In this document: piece by piece, positions 1 through 5,735 of the stretch
Layout: the number at the start of each line of letters is the position of its first letter
Numbering within the stretch: position 1 is the first letter of the stretch
DNA from: an uncultured Anaerolineaceae bacterium
GTDB lineage: Bacteria; Chloroflexota; Anaerolineae; Anaerolineales; Anaerolineaceae
DNA length: 8,435 bases
Reading direction: 5' to 3'
Assembly: GCA_937894825.1 (NCBI GenBank)
Contig: CALCQT010000441.1
Span: 1-8,435, forward strand
Notes under the pieces: model-generated
What the model was told of the DNA's origin: nothing
The model's database searches: none
Seen by the model: only the letters and a program-made list of their open reading frames with translations
Translations under genes and position numbers: made by a program

Positions 1-442
1 CCCCGCCAATAAATAAGACCATATTCGTAACGGTAATTGGAACAATCAAAATAAATATCAGTACGCCAAAAAGAATGTCGCCCCACGCCGAAATTGAGGA
101 TCGAGATATCAATAAATGCAGAAGGGTCGGTGTAGGCATAGACAGGTAATAATCGAGTTCCCCTGTGTATACAATAGACGCTATTCGCGTGCAATTGCCA
201 AAAAAGGCATTAGCAAGACCAAATCCAACCGTAACCAAGGCATACAAAAACGCCAGATCGGTAAATTTCCAGCCATATACTTCCGGCTGAATTTCAAAAA
301 ACATATACCAAAAAAACAGCAGAAGAACATCTTCGATGATCATTCCAATCAATTGGGTTGCCAAAGCAACTTTAAATTGAAACTGGGATCGCAGGTTCTT
401 TTTTATATAGTTTTTTACCCAACTTAAATTATTAGCCGCCAT
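1..442 (-). CDS. ABC-2 type exporter permease, COG3694-like (3' end outside window)
   Basis: This is the second membrane subunit of the exporter and is incomplete because it leaves the window at position 1; 147 codons are visible. Reading the minus strand from the ATG at 440-442 gives MAANNLSWVKNYIKKNLRSQ, followed by hydrophobic segments (around residues 27-50, 60-78 and 120-147). The motif 'GELDYYLSMPTPTLLHLLISR' region after the second membrane segment is typical of ABC2_membrane_6 (PF06182) permeases, where a G-x-L-D-x-x-L-x-x-P element follows a 'vYtG' turn. The start overlaps the stop of the upstream permease by 11 nt, so translation is probably coupled; a GGAG lies 11 nt upstream. From the family, this permease pairs with the neighbouring permease and a COG4586 ATPase to form an exporter whose substrate is generally unknown. 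Family assignment is fairly sure; the substrate cannot be inferred. Confidence 0.8.
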   Translation of the reverse strand, partial: MAANNLSWVKNYIKKNLRSQFQFKVALATQLIGMIIEDVLLLFFWYMFFEIQPEVYGWKFTDLAFLYALVTVGFGLANAFFGNCTRIASIVYTGELDYYLSMPTPTLLHLLISRSSISAWGDILFGVLIFILIVPITVTNMVLFIGG

Positions 443-1220
443 TGATTTCCAATCTCCGCAAGCTTATTGGCCAGATGATCAGACCGACGAATAAACAAAG
501 TACAACCACGATGACTTGCAGAAAAAAAGCATTTTCAGCAATCTGTGCATCTGCCGTCACAAATGTTCGGGCAGGTAAATATAGTATTGCCTGCGTCGGA
601 AGGATTTTAGCGATACGTTGTATCCAATCGGGGAAAAAATCAAGCGGAATGAACAGACCGCCGAGCGTAAAGATAAGCTTATCGTAGATCCAATAAAATG
701 GTTCAACTTCTTCAAAGAAAAAGGCAAGCAGACCAATGATGATGTTGATTAGGACATCTACGATTTGACCAAGGATTGCCAAAAGAAGAAAAGAAATCCA
801 TGAAAATGGATTACCCGGAATTGTTTTCGTAAAAGCGAATGCAAGGATTCCGGAAATTATTAAGTTGATGAACAAAAAAAAGATATTGTTTCCGAGTGCC
901 TTAAACAGAAGAAGAACCGGATATGAATACGGCCTCGACAGGTTATATGCAATATCACCGCTCTTGACATCCCTGCTGATCTCGCCCCAAATTCGGGAAC
1001 GTGCCAAAAGCAGTGCTTCGGTAATCGAAAAATACCAAATCAATTGTTTTAATGTAAATCCTCCTATTTCACCAGACTGCGTGAGGTAGTATGTGCTGCT
1101 CCAAAGCGAAACAAAAATCAATATAAATAAAACTAAACTAACTCTGCTTATCAGACTGTCACCGATATGTTTTACCTGTTGCAGGATGCTGAAGGAAAAG
1201 GTTTTGATGTAAGTTTTCAT
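432..1220 (-). CDS. ABC-2 type exporter permease, COG4587-like
   Basis: A 262-residue integral membrane protein with about six hydrophobic segments (roughly residues 26-46, 60-75, 105-130, 138-170, 180-197 and 232-252). It begins MKTYIKTFSFSILQQ. The cytoplasmic motif 'SGDIAYNLSRPYSYP' near residues 87-101 is characteristic of the COG4587/ABC2_membrane_6 family. The ATG at 1218-1220 follows a GGAAGG Shine-Dalgarno site and lies one base beyond the stop of the ATPase gene, so the two are tightly coupled. The length is normal for the family. It would form a heterodimeric transmembrane channel with the downstream permease, powered by the ATPase encoded just upstream. Because that ATPase gene is disrupted, the permease may be non-functional in this strain even though its own frame is intact. 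The substrate is unknown. Confidence 0.88.
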   Translation of the reverse strand: MKTYIKTFSFSILQQVKHIGDSLISRVSLVLFILIFVSLWSSTYYLTQSGEIGGFTLKQLIWYFSITEALLLARSRIWGEISRDVKSGDIAYNLSRPYSYPVLLLFKALGNNIFFLFINLIISGILAFAFTKTIPGNPFSWISFLLLAILGQIVDVLINIIIGLLAFFFEEVEPFYWIYDKLIFTLGGLFIPLDFFPDWIQRIAKILPTQAILYLPARTFVTADAQIAENAFFLQVIVVVLCLFVGLIIWPISLRRLEINGG

Positions 1221-1221
1221 T

Positions 1222-2194
1222 TTAACCTTCCAGGCTCATTTTAGAAAACATGTCCCGTATCACGGAATCGATGCTTGGCATGTTAACCCCCAAGTCTGTT
1301 ATCGTGAAGGCATTTGTTAAAGACACTAAGATTTCTTCAATTGAAGTCTGAGAAATCTCAAATGACAGCCGCATTTCATGATCGCTTCTGTCAATAATAT
1401 CAACGCCGTCTATTGGCACGTATTCTTTTTTTTGATTATCAAACATGATTGATAGTTCCCGTCTTGATATATGGTTTTCAATCAACGCTTTAAGGGGTGC
1501 GTCCGTCACAATTCTGCCACTATTGATAATCAGCGCCCTTTGACTGATTGACTCAATGTCATTGGTATCATGAGACGCAAGCAAAATCGTTGTTCTCTGA
1601 CTTTGGTTGATCTTTTTTATTAAGTCGCGTATTTCGTACTTGATCACGATATCTAAACCAATCGTCGGCTCATCTAAAAAAAGCATTTTAGGGTTATGCA
1701 ACAAAGTCGTCGCAAGCTCACACCGCATCCTTTGACCTAATGAAAGTTTTCTGACAGGACTATCCATGAAATCGTCTAATTTAAAAAAGTCAATCAAATC
1801 GCTTATTCTGCTGATCCTCTCTCGCTTCGAGACATGATAAATTTCTCCGAATAAGTCGAAATTCTCTCTGGGCGTTAATTTGACCAAAAATTACGCCAAT
1901 CTGCAGGGCTAACTCTCTTCTGTTTTTCCACGGAACGAAGTTCAACACTTTCGCTGTACCAGAGGTGGGATACAGGATACCGATAAGCATTTTTAAGATC
2001 GTGGATTTTCCGGCTCCGTTCGGGCCAATTAACGCCACTGACTCCGCTTCATTAATACTAAAACTGACCCTGTCTACCGCCAAAACAGAAGGAATCTTCG
2101 TTTTCCTGGAGTTTGACAGGAACCCGTATGAAGTTGAATTTGTTCTGTTGTATATTTTCGTCAGTTCATTTGTGGCAATAACGATATTATCCAT
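1222..2194 (-). pseudogene. ABC exporter ATPase, COG4586-like, broken by a ~20-nt internal deletion
   Basis: Two overlapping frames together make one COG4586-type ATPase. The first runs from the ATG at 2192-2194 (GGGAGG site 8 nt upstream). It carries the long N-terminal insert typical of this family, Walker A GPNGAGKST at residues 57-65, and ends in register at 'IGVIFGQ' (Q-loop Gln105, codon 1880-1882). Homology resumes at about 1878 in another frame with 'LTPRENFDLFGEIY', followed by the signature LSLGQRMR (about 1723-1746), Walker B MLFLDEP (about 1666-1686) and the H-loop 'LLASHD'. Intact relatives, as I recall them, have about seven residues of the form (K/R)(S/T)QLWWD between GQ and the following L-x-P/V. 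Here only one base (1879) remains, implying loss of about 20 nt and a frameshift. Joined, the two parts give about 323 residues, near the usual length. The first frame alone stops at 1790. It is either a pseudogene or an assembly error. Confidence 0.85.
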
Positions 2195-2210
2195 TGATCG
2201 ATCCTCCCTC

Positions 2211-2243
2211 TATTCAGATCGCAAACTCGTTATTCAGATTGCA
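2211..2243. repeat. Two direct repeats with 20-nt period beside the exporter start
   Basis: TATTCAGATCGCA (2211-2223) and TATTCAGATTGCA (2231-2243) match at 12 of 13 positions and are spaced exactly 20 nt apart. In the sense of the exporter operon they read TGCRATCTGAATA twice, and the nearer copy ends 2 nt from the GGGAGG ribosome-binding site (2203-2208). The spacing of two helical turns suits a DNA operator. The location inside the predicted 5' untranslated leader would also suit an RNA-binding site. The function is inferred. Confidence 0.5.
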
Positions 2244-2281
2244 GGTTACGCATAACTGACACAGAAATATTGTCTTCTTTT

Positions 2282-2310
2282 ATTGTCCGCTTTTTTTGTC
2301 GGTTTGTCAA
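2282..2310 (-). promoter_or_regulatory. Candidate sigma-70/A promoter of the exporter operon
   Basis: On the minus strand a perfect -35 TTGACA (2305-2310) is followed after 17 nt by GACAAT (2282-2287), which matches four of six -10 bases. It sits about 90 nt upstream of the exporter ATPase start and points at it. The weak first -10 base lowers confidence. Confidence 0.5.
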
Positions 2311-2323
2311 CAACAGTCAACAA
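2306..2323. repeat. GTCAACAA tandem direct repeat between divergent promoters
   Basis: GTCAACAA occurs at 2306-2313 and again at 2316-2323, a 10-nt period that puts both copies on the same face of the helix. The first copy overlaps the -35 box of the leftward promoter and the second lies 9 nt before the -35 box of the rightward promoter. This is a plausible binding site for a regulator acting on both. The repeat is seen directly; its role is inferred. Confidence 0.4.
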
Positions 2324-2331
2324 TCAGTCCC

Positions 2332-2360
2332 TTGACAGCCCTCGAAGAATCTGATAGACT
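2332..2360 (+). promoter_or_regulatory. Sigma-70/A promoter of the T-box/tryptophan transporter operon
   Basis: A perfect TTGACA (2332-2337), a 17-nt spacer and TAGACT (2355-2360, four of six -10 bases) lie directly before the T-box leader. Transcription would start near 2367, about 24 nt before the first Stem I base pair, a normal arrangement for a T-box operon. Confidence 0.7.
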
Positions 2361-2387
2361 GCAAGCAGTTGAAAAAAACAAACCGTT

Positions 2388-2642
2388 GAAGCGGAGATCA
2401 AACCGTATAGGCACTTGACAGAGAGTCGGCGAAGGTGAGAACCCGGCAGAAAGCAATACGGCAAATGGACCGCCAAGGGCAAAGTGAAAGGGCGTCAGCC
2501 TGAGTATCTGAGACGTCAGCCCACGTTACAGGGCCGGGGATGTGTTGGCATCCCTCTGAGAGGATCGTTTTGGTATTCGATCAAAAAAGGTGGCACCGCG
2601 GCTTATTCAAGCTTGTCCTTTGTTTTGGACAGGCTTTTTTTC
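2388..2642 (+). promoter_or_regulatory. T-box leader (tRNA-sensing riboswitch), predicted tRNA-Trp specific
   Basis: The conserved T-box sequence AAGGTGGCACCGCGG is at 2587-2601. Stem I can be drawn: GCGG (2391-2394) pairs with CCGC (2470-2473), and CCGTAT (2403-2408) pairs with ATACGG (2456-2461). These enclose a specifier loop whose 3' side reads CAAATGGA, so the codon-like triplet is TGG (2466-2468), tryptophan. A distal stem GTCGG/CCGGC (2425-2429/2443-2447) caps the arm around a GGTGAGAAC loop. A stem III-like hairpin GGGATG/CATCCC lies at 2537-2554. The antiterminator pairs AAAGG (2586-2590) with CCTTT (2617-2621) around the bulge TGGCACC, with GCTT/AAGC inside, and excludes the terminator. 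In the bulge, TGGC would pair with a tRNA ending G-CCA; bacterial tRNA-Trp has discriminator G, in agreement with the specifier. Uncharged tRNA-Trp should therefore switch on the downstream transporter operon, a regulatory pairing known for trpXYZ in Bacillota. Confidence 0.92.
2609..2642 (+). terminator. T-box intrinsic terminator
   Basis: AAGCTTGTCC (2609-2618) pairs with GGACAGGCTT (2627-2636) with one G-U wobble and an 8-nt loop, followed by a run of eight T (2635-2642). Its 5' arm supplies the AAGC and CCTTT-side bases of the antiterminator, so the two structures are mutually exclusive. Confidence 0.92.
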
Positions 2643-2720
2643 ATTTCTGATGCAAGTTGCACTGCACCAAAAGGATCTGTCTTTCAACCCCGGACCAACA
2701 GCCGGCGGAAAATTTATCAC

Positions 2721-2747
2721 GATTCTTTCGAATCGATCGGAAGAATC
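2721..2747 (+). promoter_or_regulatory. Stable 5'-UTR hairpin just before the first binding-protein gene
   Basis: GATTCTTTCGA (2721-2731) pairs over 11 positions (one G-U) with TCGGAAGAATC (2737-2747) around a 5-nt loop. It ends 4 nt before the GGAG site (2752-2755) of the gene starting at 2763. No T-run follows, so it is not a terminator. It may protect the 5' end of the mRNA or affect ribosome access. Confidence 0.55.
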
Positions 2748-2762
2748 AAACGGAGAATCATC

Positions 2763-3725
2763 ATGAAAAAGTCAATCGTCCTGCTGTTTCTTGTCCTGTC
2801 GCTCTCTGCGCTGTTGGCCGGCTTCGCCCCGAAACCGGAAGAAACCATCAAAATCGGTCTGATCCAACCCGTCGAACACACTTCGCTCAACCAGATTCGT
2901 GAAGCCATCCTGGCAGAGTTGGAAGTGCTCGGATTAGGCGATAAAGTCTCCATTGATTATAAAAACGCTCAAGGAGACGCCGCCAATGTCAACACCATCA
3001 TCAGCCAATTCGTCGGCGATGAAGTGGATTACATCATCCCCATCGCCACCGGCACCGCGCAGGCAGCCGCAGCCGCCACAAAGACCATTCCGATCGTCTT
3101 CGCTGCCGTCAGCGATCCGGTAGCGGCCGGTCTGGTCAGCGCATTAGATGTTACCGATAAAAACATCACCGGCGTTATCGACGCCATCCCGGTCGAAGAC
3201 ATTTTCGCGCTGGCTGCCGAACTGACCCCGGAGGCCAAAACATTCGGCTTTGTCTATAACACCGGCGAAGTCAACTCGGTCTCGAATATTGAACGGGCCA
3301 AGGCCTATTGCGACGCCAACGGGCTGAAATATGTTGAAGCGACCATCACCAACAGTGGTGAACTGCTCCAGGCCGCACAGTCGCTGAGCGGACGGGTGGA
3401 TGCGGTCTTCACACCCATCGATAACACGGTCGCCTCGGCCATGTCCACATTGGCCTCCGAAGCGATCAAAGCCAAACTGCCGGTATACACCGGTGCGGAC
3501 TCCATGGTGATTGACGGCGGGTTCGCCACGGTCGGCATTGATTATGAAATCCTCGGTAAACAGGTCGCGGCGCTGCTGAAACGGCTGATTGATGGCGAGA
3601 CCATTGCGGAAAATCCGGTCGAAGTCGTCAATGACTATGCCAAAATCATCAACACCACCACGGCACAGGCGATCGGCATTGAGCTTTCAGAAGAACAGCT
3701 GAATGAATTTATCACTGTCGAATAA
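2763..3725 (+). CDS. trpX: Tryptophan-type ABC transporter substrate-binding protein, copy 1
   Basis: A 320-residue extracytoplasmic binding protein of the ABC_sub_bind family (PF04392, COG2984; TrpX group). The ATG at 2763 is chosen because GGAG lies 7 nt upstream and a typical signal sequence follows; the frame is open further upstream only because it runs through the T-box leader. Family features include IKIGLIQPVEHTSLNQIREA near the mature N-terminus, 'TIPIVFAAVSDPVAAGLV' (residues about 109-126, Asp118), 'ITGVIDAIPVED', 'FGFVYNTGEVNS', 'TPIDNTVASA' and the C-terminal 'GGFATVGIDYEILGKQ'. The signal ends LLAGF: a lipobox in all but the cysteine, which is Phe21 (TTC). The protein may therefore be anchored by an uncleaved signal or released, not lipidated. 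Being first behind the Trp T-box suggests tryptophan as ligand; this is inference, since other PF04392 proteins bind other amino acids or small molecules. Confidence 0.9.
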   Translation: MKKSIVLLFLVLSLSALLAGFAPKPEETIKIGLIQPVEHTSLNQIREAILAELEVLGLGDKVSIDYKNAQGDAANVNTIISQFVGDEVDYIIPIATGTAQAAAAATKTIPIVFAAVSDPVAAGLVSALDVTDKNITGVIDAIPVEDIFALAAELTPEAKTFGFVYNTGEVNSVSNIERAKAYCDANGLKYVEATITNSGELLQAAQSLSGRVDAVFTPIDNTVASAMSTLASEAIKAKLPVYTGADSMVIDGGFATVGIDYEILGKQVAALLKRLIDGETIAENPVEVVNDYAKIINTTTAQAIGIELSEEQLNEFITVE

Positions 3726-3750
3726 ATGAGGCTTCACGGAGGAACTCATC

Positions 3751-4719
3751 ATGAAAAAATTAATGTCATTACGCCTGGTGCTCCTTAGTCTCGTCTTATT
3801 ATTGACCGCTTCCGGCTTCATCCCGAAACCGGAAGAGAAAATCAAAATTGGTCTGGTACAGCCAATGGAGCACACCTCACTCAATCAGATCCGTGAAGCG
3901 ATCCTGGCGGAATTGGATGAACTTGGCCTGAACGGCAAAATCACCGTCGATTATAAGAATGCGCAAGGTGACGCTGCCAACATCAACACCATCATCAGCC
4001 AATTCGTGGGCGACGAAGTTGACTTCATCGTCCCCATCGCGACCGGCCCTGCGCAGGCCGCCGCTGCCGCCACAAAGACCATCCCGATCGTCTTTGCCGC
4101 CGTCAGCTATCCGGTCGATGCCGGCCTGGTCACCTCGCTTGATGTCGCGGATAAAAACATCACCGGCGTATCCAACGCCATCGCGATTGAGAATATCTTT
4201 GAGCTGGCCGCGGAACTGACCCCGGATGCGAAAACTTTCGGTTTTGTCTATAACATCGGCGAAGTCAACGCTGTATCCAGTATTGAACGGGCAAAAGCGT
4301 TTTGTGATGCGAATGACTTAAAATATATCGAAGCGACCATCACCAACAGCAGCGAGTTGCTTCAGGCTGCTCAATCGCTGACCGGCCGCGTGGATGCGAT
4401 TTTCACGCCCAATGACAATACGGTCGCGTCAGCCATGCCGACACTGGCCGCGGAAGCGATCAAAGCCGGACTGCCCGTCTATGCCGGGGCGGACTCAATG
4501 ATCATTGACGGTGGTTTTGCCACGGTGGGAATCGACTATGATATTCTCGGCAAACAGGTCGCCGCCATACTAAAACGGCTGATCGATGGCGAGACGATCG
4601 CAGAAAACCCGATCGAAGTCGTCAATGAATACGCAAAAATTGTCAATACAACCACGGCCGAAGCAATCGGGATTACACTGCCGCAGGATGTGTTGGATAC
4701 ATTTTTGATCATCGAATAA
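3751..4719 (+). CDS. trpX: Tryptophan-type ABC transporter substrate-binding protein, copy 2
   Basis: A 322-residue paralogue of the preceding gene, about 80% identical by eye over the mature region, starting 25 nt after it. GGAGGA at 3738-3743 lies 7 nt before the ATG, a stronger ribosome-binding site than copy 1 has. It also ends its signal with a lipobox lacking cysteine (TASGF, Phe23). Differences cluster in otherwise conserved elements. 'VSDPVAAG' has become VSYPVDAG: Asp118 of copy 1 is Tyr120 here, a single GAT-to-TAT change. 'VIDAIPVED' is VSNAIAIEN, and 'TPIDNTV' is TPNDNTV. These changes suggest altered ligand preference after tandem duplication. Both genes share the T-box and the single permease/ATPase pair downstream, so two receptors probably feed one channel. 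The tryptophan assignment is weaker for this copy. Confidence 0.88.
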   Translation: MKKLMSLRLVLLSLVLLLTASGFIPKPEEKIKIGLVQPMEHTSLNQIREAILAELDELGLNGKITVDYKNAQGDAANINTIISQFVGDEVDFIVPIATGPAQAAAAATKTIPIVFAAVSYPVDAGLVTSLDVADKNITGVSNAIAIENIFELAAELTPDAKTFGFVYNIGEVNAVSSIERAKAFCDANDLKYIEATITNSSELLQAAQSLTGRVDAIFTPNDNTVASAMPTLAAEAIKAGLPVYAGADSMIIDGGFATVGIDYDILGKQVAAILKRLIDGETIAENPIEVVNEYAKIVNTTTAEAIGITLPQDVLDTFLIIE

Positions 4720-4767
4720 ACCAAGAAAAATCGGATTTTTGAAATCTTTCCGAATAAAAAAACAAAA

Positions 4768-4801
4768 GGTTCTCCTGGTTTTCCACAAAGCCGGGAGAAC
4801 C
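4768..4801 (+). other. Intercistronic hairpin between binding-protein and permease genes
   Basis: GGTTCTCCTGG (4768-4778) pairs with CCGGGAGAACC (4791-4801) over 11 positions with one G-U and a 12-nt loop. A-rich sequence follows, with no T-run, so it is not a classic terminator. Stable hairpins in this position are known in binding-protein transport operons (for example malE-malF), where they protect the upstream mRNA and make binding protein more abundant than the membrane subunits. The same role is inferred here. Confidence 0.65.
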
Positions 4802-4829
4802 CAAAAGAGCAAAAGGAGATAATGAGCGA

Positions 4830-5735
4830 ATGAGCGCAACCGCATTTTTCGGAGCCATGGAATTGGGATTCATATACGCAATTTTCACTTTTGGCATCTT
4901 CATTTCTTTCCGCATCCTCAACATCCCGGACCTCACGACAGACGGCAGCTTTGTGCTGGGCGCTGCCGCTTCCGCTTTGTGCGTCATAAACGGGATGCCT
5001 TATCTTGGGATCCCCGCTTCCATGCTAGCCGGAGCGGCAGCCGGCGTCATCACCGCACTGCTGCAAACCAAATGCGGCATTCAGCCCATCCTCTCCGGGA
5101 TTCTGACCATGACCGGGCTCTATTCCATCAATCTTGCGGTGATGATGAATCGATCCAACCTGCCTTTGCTGCAGTATCGCAACATTTTTACGCCCATTGA
5201 AGAATCCATCCTCTCCCGCCCAGGGTTCCGCCTGGTTTTGTTAATTCCTTTAGCGCTGATCATCCTCCTGGCGTTGGTCTTTTTCTTCAAAACACAACTG
5301 GGGCTTTCGATCCGTGCCACCGGGGATAACGCCGAAATGGTCCGCGCCTCGTCCATAGACACGGATATGTCCAAAATTGTCGGCTTCGCGCTCGCCAATT
5401 CCCTGATCGGCCTGGGCGGCGGACTGGTCGCCCAACTCCAACAGTCCGTGGATATCAACATGGGCGCCGGGATGGTCGTGGTCGGGCTGGCTTCGCTCAT
5501 TATCGGTGAAATGCTGATCAGAAGCAACAGCGTGCTGCGCGGCTTGCTCGGAGCGGTCGCCGGAGCGGTCGCCTATCGCCTGATCATCGCGGCAATCCTG
5601 ACCACCAATCTGCCCGCCTCCAGCCTGAAACTGATCTCAGCGTTGATCGTCGCCATCGCCATCTCTGTGCCGACTTTCCGAAAAAAATTGCAGCTGCGCG
5701 AACAGATCCGCAGAAACGGAGCCAATCATGCTTGA
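4830..5735 (+). CDS. trpY: Tryptophan-type ABC transporter permease
   Basis: A 301-residue membrane protein of the BPD_transp_2 type (PF02653; COG4120), the permease that accompanies TrpX-family binding proteins. About eight hydrophobic segments are visible. Family motifs include 'GFIYAIFTFGIFISFRILNIPDLTTDGSF' near the N-terminus (the L-x-x-x-D-x-T-x-D-G-S/T-F signature of this group), 'GLSIRATGDNAEMVRA' (residues about 165-180, the cytoplasmic loop expected to contact the ATPase) and 'GLASLIIGEML'. The ATG at 4830 is preferred to the ATG at 4822, which meets TGA after three codons and is only 3 nt from GGAG (4815-4818). It probably homodimerises in the membrane and takes ligand from either upstream binding protein. 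Its last 8 nt overlap the ATPase gene, indicating coupled translation. Confidence 0.9.
   Translation: MSATAFFGAMELGFIYAIFTFGIFISFRILNIPDLTTDGSFVLGAAASALCVINGMPYLGIPASMLAGAAAGVITALLQTKCGIQPILSGILTMTGLYSINLAVMMNRSNLPLLQYRNIFTPIEESILSRPGFRLVLLIPLALIILLALVFFFKTQLGLSIRATGDNAEMVRASSIDTDMSKIVGFALANSLIGLGGGLVAQLQQSVDINMGAGMVVVGLASLIIGEMLIRSNSVLRGLLGAVAGAVAYRLIIAAILTTNLPASSLKLISALIVAIAISVPTFRKKLQLREQIRRNGANHA

Noticed and set aside
116..427. 103-codon plus-strand open frame at the left edge
   Set aside because: It is antisense to the exporter permease, lacks a ribosome-binding site and has no recognisable family.
2484..2762. N-terminal extension of the first binding protein by 93 codons
   Set aside because: The frame is open, but it runs through the T-box leader and terminator. 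A signal sequence and Shine-Dalgarno site mark 2763 as the start.
4720..4767. Terminator after the second binding-protein gene (AAAAATCGGATTTTT)
   Set aside because: The symmetric A/T arms allow only a weak stem with no GC core, and the operon clearly continues into the permease.
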